The notes: generated from the letters alone by a model not told the origin. 64,000 bases of DNA from Caenimonas soli (GCF_013155545.1 NZ_JABJVV010000004.1:124001-188000); one strand, 5' to 3'. Numbered from the stretch's first letter, positions 1-8,657 are shown. Made by a program: numbers and translations.

Positions 1-2
1 CA

Positions 3-800
3 GAACTCGTTGTGAGAAACTTTTACGGAAGGCTCAAAGTCGTCCGCGGCGGAACAGGAGAAGAAGCGATCCGGGTTCTGAAGCACGGCGAAATCGTCCA
101 TGGCGGGCAATTCACCACGCCCAAGCGGCAACGCGAGGCCACGGCTTACTTCGTCCCCGAGAGTGGTGTCGGCCGTGCCTTGCTCGCCCTGCAGAACGAA
201 AGGCCCATGAGGGTGGGCATTATCGGTCTTGGCGTGGGGACGCTGCTGACCTACGGCCGGACCGGCGATTATTTCCGCATGTACGAGATTGACCCCCTCG
301 TGGTGGATGTGGCGAGATCCCACTTCAGCTATCTGGACCTGACTGCCGCTCGCTCCGATGTGATCCTGGGGGATGCCCGACTCAGTCTTGAAAAGGAGGA
401 GTCGCAACAATTCGACTTGCTTATCGTGGATGCCTTTACCGGGGATGCGGTGCCAATCCATCTGCTGACGCGGGAGGCATTCCTCAATTATCTGAAGCAC
501 CTGAAACCTGGCGGCGCGCTCGCTGTTCACGTCTCCAACAGGTACCTGAATCTCGATCAGGTCGTGAAAGCCGCCGCAGACAGCATTGGTTATGGCGCTT
601 CTCTGGTGCTGCCGAAGAAAACCGATCGTCGAGTCGTCGAGTCGAAGTGGGTTTTGATGAGTGCCGATCCCAGCTTCTTCGACAAGGCTGAAATCAAGGA
701 GGTTGCCAGGCAGATTGCAATAGACCCCGGGGTGCAAGTCTGGCGCGATGACTACAGTTCGCTGCTGAGCGTGCTCAAGTGGAGCAGCGAGAAAAAGTGA
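3..800 (+). CDS. spermidine synthase-like methyltransferase-fold protein, 5' partial
   Basis: The frame is open to the left edge of the window (codons Glu-Leu-Val precede the GTG at 12), so this is probably the C-terminal part of a longer protein. The visible 262 residues carry a Rossmann-type nucleotide-binding pattern (VGIIGLGVGTLLTYG near residues 68-82), an acidic strand end (YEIDPLVVDVA) and a later FDLLIVDAFTGDAVP motif, as in spermidine synthase and related SAM-fold enzymes. The RNFYG start of the domain resembles the junction in fused membrane/spermidine-synthase-like proteins, where an integral membrane half precedes the catalytic domain; that is inference because the upstream part is outside the window. 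Polyamine synthesis is not assured: such fusions are often functionally unassigned. It converges with the next gene, with 16 bases between the stop codons. Confidence 0.72.
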   Translation, partial: ELVVRNFYGRLKVVRGGTGEEAIRVLKHGEIVHGGQFTTPKRQREATAYFVPESGVGRALLALQNERPMRVGIIGLGVGTLLTYGRTGDYFRMYEIDPLVVDVARSHFSYLDLTAARSDVILGDARLSLEKEESQQFDLLIVDAFTGDAVPIHLLTREAFLNYLKHLKPGGALAVHVSNRYLNLDQVVKAAADSIGYGASLVLPKKTDRRVVESKWVLMSADPSFFDKAEIKEVARQIAIDPGVQVWRDDYSSLLSVLKWSSEKK

Positions 801-816
801 GCGCCGGAAGAGGCGC

Positions 817-1179
817 TTAGCGGCGATAAGGATTGCTGGGCGCGCGGTCGCGCCAGTTCGGCACGCCGTCGCCGTCGCGATCACGATCGTAGCGATCCGC
901 GATGCCGTCGTGGTCGCGGTCGCGACGCGACCAGCCGTCGCGATGGGCCCAGCGGTCGCCACCGCCGCGCCAATACTGGCCATGCACCCAGACATGGCGG
1001 TTGCCATCCCATTCCCAATGGCCCGGCACCCAAACGGCTTGCGGCGGGGGCGAGTAGTAATAGGCGGGCGGAGGCGCGACGTATACCGAGTCGTGGGCCG
1101 AGGCTGGCGTGGCGATCAGCGCTGCACCGCAACCGAGCCCGACGGCAGCGGCGGCCGAGATCCAGATGCTCTTTCCCAT
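817..1179 (-). CDS. exported YXWGXW-type protein with a C-terminal calcium-type repeat
   Basis: A 120-residue protein with a signal peptide (Lys-containing start, hydrophobic run, ATPASAHDS cleavage region). The middle is Tyr/Pro-rich (AYYYSPPPQ) followed by the WVPGHWEWDGNRHVWVHG repeat typical of the YXWGXW family of small exported proteins of unknown function. The last 30 residues are dominated by Asp, Arg and Gly in a DxDxDGxxD pattern (DRDHDGIADRYD, then DRDGDGVPNW), which resembles thrombospondin type 3 calcium-binding repeats. A clear ribosome site (AGGAGG) lies just upstream of the ATG at 1179. Function unknown; a cell-envelope location is inferred from the signal peptide. Confidence 0.8.
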   Translation of the reverse strand: MGKSIWISAAAAVGLGCGAALIATPASAHDSVYVAPPPAYYYSPPPQAVWVPGHWEWDGNRHVWVHGQYWRGGGDRWAHRDGWSRRDRDHDGIADRYDRDRDGDGVPNWRDRAPSNPYRR

Positions 1180-1417
1180 AGCAACCTCCTGTGCGTGATT
1201 TCATCATTGGCGACGCACGTAAAGCCGTTGTGGTCCGAGTGCTAACAGTGTGTGAAGACCTGCGCGTTCAGTAAGGCTGGGCAGTCCTACACCATGCCTG
1301 GGCAGGCCGTCCTACACCGCCACCCGGCGGATTCCGACATGCCTGCTCAGTTCGGCTGCTCAAGATCAAGTACTCGCCTGCGATCAGTCGGAGCGGGCAC
1401 CTTGCAGGGGAACCCAC

Positions 1418-2200
1418 ATGAAATGCGTCAGCGTTAGCGTCGTAGCCGCCGCGTCGGCCATGCTGTGGACCGCCGCAGCCACGGCAGTAACCGAGACCAA
1501 GACGGCGCCTCCGCGCCCCGCATTCTTCGCCGCAGCGGCAGCCGTCAACATCAAACCAATGACGCTGGAGCATCGCGAGGAACGGCGATTCCTCAAGGAT
1601 GCGGCGGCTGCCAGCCGTTTCCAGGGCGACGCCGCGCGCATGGCGCTGAGCAAGTCCAACGACGCCGGCGTGCGCTCCTTCGCCGCTGCGCAGGTCAACC
1701 ATCAAGCCGCCGCCACGACCACGTTGCAGCACATGCTGCATGTGCGGGGCATGGCGCCGCCGATGCTCGACAATGACCAGAGAAAAACGCTCAACCGGCT
1801 GGGCAAGTTGAATGGCAGGAAGTTCGACCGCGAGTTCATGGAAGAGGTGGCCCTGAAGAGCCAGCAGCAGGAGGTCGAGCACTATGAGAAGGCCAGCCAG
1901 ACGGTGAGGGATCCGGCCCTCAAGGCGTGGATTGACCAAACCCTCCCGACGCTGCGCTACCACCTCGCCACAGCCGAGCGAAGCACGCCGGCCGAGGTCA
2001 AATCGGCAAAACCGGTTGCGCCTGCGAAAGCTGTCGCGGCGCAGCCCGTACGTCAGGTGGCGGCGCAGCCCGTTAACAAGGCCACGCAGTCCATGGGCGC
2101 GGGGCCGGCGAAGCTGGGCATGCAGCAGCCGGGTGGCACCATGCAACTGGGCGTGACGAAAGCCGTCGCAGCCCGTCCTATCGCGTCGAATAGCCGGTGA
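1418..2200 (+). CDS. DUF4142 (ferritin-like fold) exported protein
   Basis: 260 residues beginning with a hydrophobic signal segment (VVAAASAMLW). Residues about 50-190 match the DUF4142 pattern: an RFLKDAAAASRFQGDAARMAL helix, a VRSFAAAQVNHQAA segment, and a final WIDQTLPTLRYHLATA helix, which correspond closely to the second DUF4142 protein at 7935-8525. The family is predicted to fold as a four-helix bundle; its role is unknown, though it is common among envelope stress proteins. The C-terminal 70 residues are an Ala/Pro/Val/Gln-rich tail containing a short repeat (VAAQPVRQVAAQPV), absent from the second copy. The stop overlaps the end of the convergent DUF4019 gene by 23 bases. The start is supported by GGGG about 8 bases upstream of the ATG. 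Confidence 0.8.
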   Translation: MKCVSVSVVAAASAMLWTAAATAVTETKTAPPRPAFFAAAAAVNIKPMTLEHREERRFLKDAAAASRFQGDAARMALSKSNDAGVRSFAAAQVNHQAAATTTLQHMLHVRGMAPPMLDNDQRKTLNRLGKLNGRKFDREFMEEVALKSQQQEVEHYEKASQTVRDPALKAWIDQTLPTLRYHLATAERSTPAEVKSAKPVAPAKAVAAQPVRQVAAQPVNKATQSMGAGPAKLGMQQPGGTMQLGVTKAVAARPIASNSR

Positions 2201-2672
2201 CGCGCCATTTGCCGTCGCCTTCGCGTACGGTGGTCACCACTTCCTGCAGTTCCTTCTTGTCGAATTTGGACAGGAAGATGACGCTCACATACTCGCCGTC
2301 CGGCCGGCCTTCCAGCGTGGTCTTGTAGGACGAGTTGGCCGGGGCGCGCTCAACGAAAGTGCCCAGGGGTTCGCGCACCTTCGGGACGCCGTCCATCCAG
2401 GCGGCAAGAGGCACGGAACTGCGGAACATGGCGCTGGATGTTTCCCAGGCCCGGCCCCAGTCGCGGCGGTCGAGCAGCAGCAGCCAGCCGGCAGCTGCAA
2501 GTTTCCCGGCATTTTCTTTCTCGGCGTTCGGATTTTCAGCCGAGGGGGCAGATGCGGCGGCGGCCGGCTTGGTGGGCGCTGCGGCCTGCTTGGGTGCCTT
2601 CAACTGGGCGCCCGCCGTTGCGGAGAACATGAGGGCTACCAGCGCAGCGGACAGGGAATACGAAAACTTCAT
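2178..2672 (-). CDS. DUF4019 domain exported protein
   Basis: 164 residues with a clear signal peptide (KFSYSLSAALVALMFSATAGA). An Ala/Pro/Lys-rich linker (about residues 25-50) leads to the DUF4019 domain: AAGWLLLLDRRDWGRAWE, then PLGTFVERAP and a C-terminal VREGDGKWRVTGY strand. The family is thought to be periplasmic and has no assigned function. It is convergent with the DUF4142 gene and shares its last 23 bases. No operon partner is visible. Confidence 0.78.
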   Translation of the reverse strand: MKFSYSLSAALVALMFSATAGAQLKAPKQAAAPTKPAAAASAPSAENPNAEKENAGKLAAAGWLLLLDRRDWGRAWETSSAMFRSSVPLAAWMDGVPKVREPLGTFVERAPANSSYKTTLEGRPDGEYVSVIFLSKFDKKELQEVVTTVREGDGKWRVTGYSTR

Positions 2673-2756
2673 CGGGACTCCGAATGCAAAAGGATTGCGA
2701 GAAGTCTAGCGTCCCCAAGTTCCCTGTCGGGCAGCTGTACACCTTTTACCTACCGT

Positions 2757-3647
2757 TTACCTCAGCAGTTGCCTCATCAGCCGGGCATTGACCTGGCCCT
2801 GGTCTTCGTAGTTGGTGTTGAAAAGCACGTGGACTTTGCGGGCCTTGCGCGAGACCTTGAGTATTTCGGGCTTGAGCGCGGCCAGTTCTTCGCCGGAATA
2901 CCAATAATTGAAACGGCTGGAGGACGCCGGGCCTTTGTGATTCCAGGTCTCGTAATTGCGTCCATGCAGGCGAACCAGCGCCAGCTCGGGATGCGTCACT
3001 TCCCAGACGTCGGGCACGCTGTTCGCGAAACCTTGGGGGCCGTCCACGATGGTGTGGACCACGCCCAGTTCGCGCTCGAAGGCGACGGTGCTCCCTGCAT
3101 GGGCGCCATCGAACCAGCTCTGGTTGCGAAATTCCACGGCCAGCAAGAAGCCCTCCATGCGAGCTACGCATTCCTGCACGTGGGCGTGGCCTTCGCGATT
3201 GCGCAGCAGCCAGGGCGCGAACTGGAAATGCACGGCACCGAGCTTGCCCGCCTGGCGCAAAGGCTCCAGTGCCTCGCTGAAGCGGCGCCACAACTCGCTG
3301 CGGATTTCCGCCGGTACGTCCTTGTAGTAGAGGGCCTTGGGCATGTCGGGCCCGAGCGCCTGCTGGATGTCCTTGTGCAGGACGATGGGCGAAGTCTGGT
3401 GGCCGGTGAACAACCGGAAAGCCTTGACGTTGAAAACGAAGTCTGCGGGCGTGCGCTCGGCCCATAACTGCGCATTCGATGGCGTGGGCATGCCGTAGTA
3501 ACTGGAGTCGACTTCGACGATGGGAAATTGCGTGGCGTAGTAGCGCAGCCGCGCCTCGGCGCTCTTGCATTCCTTGGGATAGAAGCGCCCGCAATCGATC
3601 AGGGTCTTGTCCGTCCAGGAGGCGGAACCTACGAGGATGTTGTCCAC
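2757..3647 (-). CDS. DUF72 (YecE-like) TIM-barrel protein
   Basis: About 296 residues from the GTG at 3647. The opening VDNILVGSASWTDKTLI, then VEVDSSYYGMP, FVFNVKAFRLFTGHQTSP, AVEFRNQSWFDG and LVRLHGRNYETWN are the conserved DUF72 blocks (TIM-barrel fold related to YecE, function unknown). The frame is open to 3716, but an upstream start would put the protein start inside the divergent helicase gene, so I prefer the GTG that directly precedes the conserved VG(S/T)ASW block. The start codon touches the LexA-type site at 3647-3662, so this gene as well as the helicase may be under SOS control. No Shine-Dalgarno is obvious; the message may be leaderless or use another start. Confidence 0.82.
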   Translation of the reverse strand: MDNILVGSASWTDKTLIDCGRFYPKECKSAEARLRYYATQFPIVEVDSSYYGMPTPSNAQLWAERTPADFVFNVKAFRLFTGHQTSPIVLHKDIQQALGPDMPKALYYKDVPAEIRSELWRRFSEALEPLRQAGKLGAVHFQFAPWLLRNREGHAHVQECVARMEGFLLAVEFRNQSWFDGAHAGSTVAFERELGVVHTIVDGPQGFANSVPDVWEVTHPELALVRLHGRNYETWNHKGPASSSRFNYWYSGEELAALKPEILKVSRKARKVHVLFNTNYEDQGQVNARLMRQLLR

Positions 3648-3662
3648 TGTATTAATATACAG
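3647..3662. promoter_or_regulatory. LexA-type SOS box
   Basis: CTGTATTAATATACAG: CTGT, 8 A/T bases, ACAG, with 6-base inverted arms CTGTAT/ATACAG. This is the classical CTGT-N8-ACAG LexA operator. It lies between the divergent DUF72 and UvrD-like helicase genes, 14 bases before the helicase ATG, in an otherwise GC-rich region. Confidence 0.75.
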
Positions 3663-3676
3663 GGGACGGACTTGAA

Positions 3677-5764
3677 ATGCAGTACCCCCAAGCGACGCCA
3701 CCCACCAACGATCCATTGGCCGAACTCAACGCGCAGCAGCGCGATGCGGCAGCGCACGGCACGGGCGAGGGCGCAGAAGACACCCGCCCTCTGCTTGTCA
3801 TCGCCGGTGCGGGATCGGGCAAGACCAATACCCTGGCGCACCGCGTCGCCAACCTGATACGCCATGGGGCCGATCCGCAGCGGATGATGCTGCTCACGTT
3901 CAGCCGCCGTGCGGCCCAGGAGATGGAGCGGCGCGTCGGCGGTGTGTTGCAGCGCGCACTGGGTTTGCCGCAAACGCAGTCGCTTCCCAACCTGCCGTGG
4001 TCGGGCACCTTCCACAGCATCGGGGCGAGGCTGCTGCGCGAGTACGCGGGGCGCATAGGCCTGGAGGAATCCTTCACCATCCACGATCGCGGCGACGCCG
4101 AGGACCTGATGGGCATGGTGCGGCATGAGATCGGCCTCTCGGAAACCAAGAACCGCTTTCCCCTGAAGGGTACGTGCCTGGGCATCTACTCGCGCGTGCT
4201 CAACACCCGCGATCCGCTGGACAAGGTCCTGCAGGACACCTACCCCTGGTGCAGCCAGTGGGAAAGCGAACTGAAAAAACTTTTCGGCGCCTATGTCGAG
4301 GCCAAGCAGCAGCAGAACGTGCTGGACTACGACGACCTGCTCTTGTTCTGGGCCGAGATGATGGCGGAGCCGACGCTGGCGCAGGAAGTGGGAGCGCGGT
4401 TCGACCATCTGCTGGTGGACGAATACCAGGACACCAATCGCCTGCAATCGGAAATCATCCTGGCGCTGAAGCCGACCGGACAGGGCGTGACGGTGGTGGG
4501 CGACGACGCGCAGAGCATCTACTCGTTTCGCGGCGCCACGGTGCGCAACATTCTCGACTTTCCGGGACAGTTCACCCAGCCGGCTCGCATCGTCACGCTG
4601 GAGCGCAATTACCGCAGCACCCAAGCCATTCTCGATGCCAGCAACGCCGTGATCGGCGAAGCGCGCGAGCGCCACGCCAAGAATCTCTGGACCGACAAGG
4701 CCTCCAGCCACAGGGCGCAGCTGCTGCTGGTTCCGGACGAGGCCGAACAGGCGCGTTGGGTGGCCGACCAGGTGCTGCGCCACCGGGAGGCGGGCTCCAC
4801 GCTCAAGAGCCAGGCCGTGCTCTTTCGCACCAGCACGCACAGTGCGGCGCTCGAGCTGGAACTTGCCCGCCGCAACATTCCCTTCGTGAAATTCGGAGGG
4901 CTGAAATTCCTGGAGGCGGCGCACGTCAAGGACATGCTCGCGGTCCTGCGCTTTGCGCAGAATCCGCGCGGGCGGATGGCGGGCTTCCGGGTCGCGCAAC
5001 TCATTCCCGGCATCGGCCAGGCCACGGCCACGCGCTTGCTCGATGCGATGGGCGAAGCGGCAGAGCCTACGCAGACCTTGCAGCAGTTCGAGGCGCCGGC
5101 GCAGGCGAAGCAGGAGTGGGCGCAATTCGTGCAGCTTTACTCGCAGTTGCGCAATCCCGATGTGGCCTGGCCCGCCGATCTGGAACTCGCCAAGGCCTGG
5201 TACCTGCCGCAGCTGGAGCGCATCCACGACGACGCGCAGGTACGCAAGCTCGATGTCGACCAGCTGGTGCGGCTGGCCGCGGGCTATGCCAGCCGCGAGC
5301 GTTTCCTTACCGAGCTGACGCTGGATCCGCCGCAATCCACCAGCGACCAATCGGGCGTGCCGCATCTGGACGAGGACTACCTGATCCTGTCCACCATCCA
5401 CAGCGCCAAGGGCCAGGAGTGGAAAGCGGTGCACGTGCTCAATGTGGTGGACGGCTGCATTCCCAGCGACATGGCGACCGGCAGTGCGGACGAACTGGAG
5501 GAAGAGCGGCGCCTGCTGTATGTCGCCATGACCCGCGCCAAGGAGCACCTGCACCTGATCGTGCCGCACCGCTTCTACGTCACGCAGCAAGGCTGCGGTG
5601 GAGACAAGCACATGTACGCCGCCCGAACCCGCTTCATCACCGAAGCCATGGCCGAGAAGTTCGAGCGCATCACCTGGCCGCAAGCGGCGCCGGGCACGGA
5701 CCCAACCCGTCCCCAGACGCCACTGCTGCAAGTGCGCGCGCGGGCTCGCGCGGCGTGGAAATAA
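3677..5764 (+). CDS. UvrD/Rep-family ATP-dependent DNA helicase (superfamily 1)
   Basis: 695 residues. The SF1A helicase motifs occur in order: Q-motif LNAQQRDA (about 17-24), Walker A AGAGSGKT (43-50), motif Ia LLTFSRRAAQEM, motif II DEYQD (248-252), motif III VVGDDAQSIYSFRGA (about 273-287), motif IV LERNYRST, motif V STIHSAKGQEW, motif VI VAMTRAKEHL. It therefore should unwind DNA 3' to 5' in repair or replication restart. At 695 residues it is close to UvrD/Rep length, but it lacks the usual UvrD C-terminal region and could be a paralogue of the main UvrD. The ATG at 3677 is directly downstream of a LexA-type box, so DNA-damage induction is likely. A REP-like element follows the stop. Confidence 0.92.
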   Translation: MQYPQATPPTNDPLAELNAQQRDAAAHGTGEGAEDTRPLLVIAGAGSGKTNTLAHRVANLIRHGADPQRMMLLTFSRRAAQEMERRVGGVLQRALGLPQTQSLPNLPWSGTFHSIGARLLREYAGRIGLEESFTIHDRGDAEDLMGMVRHEIGLSETKNRFPLKGTCLGIYSRVLNTRDPLDKVLQDTYPWCSQWESELKKLFGAYVEAKQQQNVLDYDDLLLFWAEMMAEPTLAQEVGARFDHLLVDEYQDTNRLQSEIILALKPTGQGVTVVGDDAQSIYSFRGATVRNILDFPGQFTQPARIVTLERNYRSTQAILDASNAVIGEARERHAKNLWTDKASSHRAQLLLVPDEAEQARWVADQVLRHREAGSTLKSQAVLFRTSTHSAALELELARRNIPFVKFGGLKFLEAAHVKDMLAVLRFAQNPRGRMAGFRVAQLIPGIGQATATRLLDAMGEAAEPTQTLQQFEAPAQAKQEWAQFVQLYSQLRNPDVAWPADLELAKAWYLPQLERIHDDAQVRKLDVDQLVRLAAGYASRERFLTELTLDPPQSTSDQSGVPHLDEDYLILSTIHSAKGQEWKAVHVLNVVDGCIPSDMATGSADELEEERRLLYVAMTRAKEHLHLIVPHRFYVTQQGCGGDKHMYAARTRFITEAMAEKFERITWPQAAPGTDPTRPQTPLLQVRARARAAWK

Positions 5765-5768
5765 GTAT

Positions 5769-5797
5769 TGTCATTGCGGGCCTGACCCGCAATCCAT
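5769..5797. repeat. REP-like palindromic element, short copy
   Basis: TGTCATTGCGGGCCTGACCC followed by GCAATCC forms a hairpin (TTGCGGG / CCCGCAA). It has the same TGTCAT...GGGC.TGACCCG..ATCC layout as the longer copies at 23695-23769 and 57529-57593. It sits between the convergent helicase and peptidase-hydrolase genes. Confidence 0.6.
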
Positions 5798-5802
5798 GGC
5801 GG

Positions 5803-7827
5803 CTAAGCCCGCACAGCCGACTGGCGATCGATCTGTTCGCGCCGGCTGCGCAGTGAGCCGCTGCCGTGGTGGAAGTGCAGATCGGGCGCGGGTGCAGCGA
5901 CGGGTTGCGCGGCGCCGCTTGCCAGCATGCGCGCCATCGTCGCCTTCACGGTGGCGCCATCGTCATCAAACGCTCCGTGCTCGGTAGAGCGAGAGGCCGT
6001 GATCGACCCTTCGGGATTGCTGTTGGGCGAGAACACCAGATCGGCCTGGCCACTGGTGAACAGGGCCGTCAACTCCGCGTCCGCGGCCAGCCATTTCTCC
6101 ATGCCCAGGATGGGCGTGCCGGGCCCGAAAGCGCTCTGCTCGAACGCCCGCGACACCATGTACAGGAGGGACTTGTTGTAGATTTTCGCGACGTTGTCGT
6201 CCTGCTCGGCCTTGTCGTCCAGCGCAAACAGGGCGAAGCGGCCGATGCTGCGCTCGCGCACCGCCGGCAGGTAGGCCTGCTTGAATAGCTCGGTGGTGCA
6301 CGCCGGCGCCCACAAGGTGCAGGTGTCGAGCCCGATGCCATAGCCCGTCTTGCCCTTCAGGTAGCCCGAGGCGATGGGGCCGGCGGGCGCCGTCAGCAGG
6401 CGCACCAGCGGCGCATGAAAGATCGAGCCGGCGCTGTGGCCCACCACGTGCAGCTTGAAGGGCATGCGTTTGAACAGGGCAGCCAGCTGGTCCATGGCCG
6501 CCAGCGCGCCCCCGCCGTCCAGCGTGGCGCCGAGCGCGTTTTCCTTCAACTCGTCCCACGAAGCCTTCCCGGTCAGCGAGCGCGCCAGGATCTCCAGGGT
6601 GTCGTCCAGCCGGTCGAGCAGGAAGTCCTTGGCGGCGCCCAGCACTCCTTCGGGCCTGCGCCTGCGCATCGCGTCCTGCAGGACGTTGGTGATGGTGGAC
6701 CAGTAGTCGCTGTTCCAGACGAAGCTGATGGGGTAGATGTGCGCGTCGAGCATGGCGCCGCGGTACTCCGCCAGGCGCTGGATGGCATCGCGCTCGGCCA
6801 CCAGCCCGCCGTGCGCATAGAGCAGCACGTGCTTCTCCGGCCAATCGGCCATGGCCCGCGGCATGTCGTCGTTGAAGATCTGCTGAAGCTCAACCGGCGA
6901 GGTGCCGAAGTCGCCTCCGGGCCGCAGCGCGCCGTCGTTGCCCAGGCTGACCACGTGCGGCCGCAGGTCGCTGTACGAGTAGGCGGCAGAGCGGCCTGCT
7001 CCCACTGAATGCGCGATGGCCGCCGACTCGCTCAGCCGCAGCACCACGGGCGCACCCAGCCGCGCCACCCAGACGTCGGTGCCGTTGGCCAGCCAATCGT
7101 CGTAGGAGATGCGCGCGAACCCGCCCATGCCCCAACCGGTCCCCCACGAGTTCTGGATCCAGAACCCCTCGCTGTCATAAGCGACGATGGCGAAGGCGTG
7201 GCCGCCCGAGAGCGGCGCGGGGTAGGGGATGGCGCCCTTGCTGTCCACCTGCGACCAGCCCTGGTGAACGGTGGCCGAGGCGAACAGCACGCCCACTTCG
7301 GCCAGGGCGCTGTGCATGGCCACCAGGTCGCGGTGGTTCACTCGCAGGTATGCGCCCAAAGGCCTGCGCATCGCGTCCGCCGTGCGGGCCTGCGTCAGGC
7401 CTTTGGGATCCTTGGGCCCCAGGCCGTACGGCCAGCCGTCTTCCTGGCAGACGCCGTGCTTATGCCACCCCTTCATGGCGCCGCGCGCGCTGGAGCCGCT
7501 GTAGTTCTCTCCGGGCCATTCGTCGTACCGGCGCGCCATCTCGTAGAGCATGCGCGCGCTCACTGGGGCGTTGTCGGGAACGACCTTGCGGCGTAAAAGT
7601 AAATAGTTGGCGACCGTGGCCAAGCCAAAGCCGGTGCAGGCGCCTTCTTCCCCCTGGTCCAGCAAGGGCACGCGCAACTTGCGCCAGGCGGCCAATGGGA
7701 TGTGGGTAGGTACCTCGATCAGCGTGGCCTCGAACATGCGGTCGCGGAAATCGAGCGTGTCGCGGCGAACGTTGAGCTTGCGCTCGACCTGTTTGCCGCC
7801 GCTGGCGGTGGCGATCGTGCCTGTCAT
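5803..7827 (-). CDS. papain-like (C1) peptidase fused to an alpha/beta hydrolase-like domain
   Basis: 674 residues from the ATG at 7827, which has a strong GGAGGAAG ribosome site; a longer frame to 7923 exists but lacks one. Residues about 50-260 are a C1 peptidase: the nucleophile block LLDQGEEGACTGFG gives Cys64, SGGHAFAIVAYD gives His210 and IQNSWGTGWG gives Asn226, so the Cys-His-Asn set is intact. Residues about 325-640 look like a lipase-type alpha/beta hydrolase: HVLLYAHGGL (oxyanion-type loop, 333-342), then VVGHSAGS with nucleophile Ser465; a late STEHGAF (His617) could complete a triad. There is no signal peptide or membrane segment, so the protein is probably cytoplasmic or non-classically exported. 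It diverges from the DUF4142 lipoprotein gene by 107 bases. Substrate unknown. Confidence 0.82.
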   Translation of the reverse strand: MTGTIATASGGKQVERKLNVRRDTLDFRDRMFEATLIEVPTHIPLAAWRKLRVPLLDQGEEGACTGFGLATVANYLLLRRKVVPDNAPVSARMLYEMARRYDEWPGENYSGSSARGAMKGWHKHGVCQEDGWPYGLGPKDPKGLTQARTADAMRRPLGAYLRVNHRDLVAMHSALAEVGVLFASATVHQGWSQVDSKGAIPYPAPLSGGHAFAIVAYDSEGFWIQNSWGTGWGMGGFARISYDDWLANGTDVWVARLGAPVVLRLSESAAIAHSVGAGRSAAYSYSDLRPHVVSLGNDGALRPGGDFGTSPVELQQIFNDDMPRAMADWPEKHVLLYAHGGLVAERDAIQRLAEYRGAMLDAHIYPISFVWNSDYWSTITNVLQDAMRRRRPEGVLGAAKDFLLDRLDDTLEILARSLTGKASWDELKENALGATLDGGGALAAMDQLAALFKRMPFKLHVVGHSAGSIFHAPLVRLLTAPAGPIASGYLKGKTGYGIGLDTCTLWAPACTTELFKQAYLPAVRERSIGRFALFALDDKAEQDDNVAKIYNKSLLYMVSRAFEQSAFGPGTPILGMEKWLAADAELTALFTSGQADLVFSPNSNPEGSITASRSTEHGAFDDDGATVKATMARMLASGAAQPVAAPAPDLHFHHGSGSLRSRREQIDRQSAVRA

Positions 7828-7934
7828 GTGCTTCCTCCCCAAGCTCGGCAATATGCCCCAGAAGGAAACATTTGCCAACAACCGCGAGCACAGCGCAGGG
7901 CTAAATTGGTCAGGGCCTAACAAGGGAGAAATGA

Positions 7935-8525
7935 ATGAGCAAGAATCCGGCGGCGCGGGCCGTGTTGCTTTCCAGCCTGGGGCTGGCCGCCGTCCTCGGC
8001 GCAGGTTGCGCCGGCTATCCCGGCATGCGGACCGGCATGGGGGCGGGTCCGGGTGCGCCGGCTGTCGTGGCCTCGACCCGCCTGAGCGCGGCCGAGCGCG
8101 AGTTCGCGATCAAGGCCGCCACCCAGGGTTTCTATGAAGTCGAAGTCTCCAAGCTGGCGGCGGAACGCGCGGTGAATTCGGGAGTGCGCGCCTACGCCCA
8201 GATGATGGTCAACCACCACATCCAGGCCAACAATGAGCTCGTCGCGTTGATGAGCGCCAAGGGCGTGGCCCCGCCCAAGGGCCTTGCCGCGGACAAGAAG
8301 ACCAAGCTGCACCGCCTGGCCAGCCTGCCGCCTAGCGCGGCCTTCGACAGCGGGTATGTCCGCGTCGTGGGCATAGAGGACCATCGCACGAACATCGCCG
8401 TGTTCGAAAGGGCCAAGCGCGAGACCAAGGACCGCGACCTGCTGGCCTGGATCGACAGGACGCTATTCACACTGCGCAACCACCTGGCCGCCGCGCAAAG
8501 CTTGGCCGGGACACTGGAGGGATAA
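7935..8525 (+). CDS. DUF4142 lipoprotein
   Basis: 196 residues. The N-terminus is a lipoprotein signal: positive start, hydrophobic run and lipobox LGAGC with Cys25. The rest is a DUF4142 helical domain (FAIKAATQGFYEVEVSKLA, GVRAYAQMMVNHH, WIDRTLFTLRNHLAAA), collinear with the DUF4142 protein at 1418-2200 but without that protein's repetitive tail. Probably anchored in the outer membrane and facing the periplasm; the function of the family is unknown. A ribosome site (AAGGGAGAA) precedes the ATG. It is divergent from the peptidase-hydrolase gene, so the 107-base gap should hold both promoters. Confidence 0.82.
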   Translation: MSKNPAARAVLLSSLGLAAVLGAGCAGYPGMRTGMGAGPGAPAVVASTRLSAAEREFAIKAATQGFYEVEVSKLAAERAVNSGVRAYAQMMVNHHIQANNELVALMSAKGVAPPKGLAADKKTKLHRLASLPPSAAFDSGYVRVVGIEDHRTNIAVFERAKRETKDRDLLAWIDRTLFTLRNHLAAAQSLAGTLEG

Positions 8526-8657
8526 AGGGCTGCACAAGGCATGTCCTACAGCGACGCGCAATCACAGCCGACAGAAAGCCCGCGAACCCCTCCTAGAGTC
8601 AACCTGTGGCTGGGGCACTCTGCGCCGGCCGCGAATCACTATCCAAGGAGCATCTCT

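Noticed and set aside
3629-5731. A 700-codon minus-strand frame antisense to the helicase gene
   Set aside because: Same cause: the helicase motifs are on the plus strand, and this frame has no signal, ribosome site or family match.
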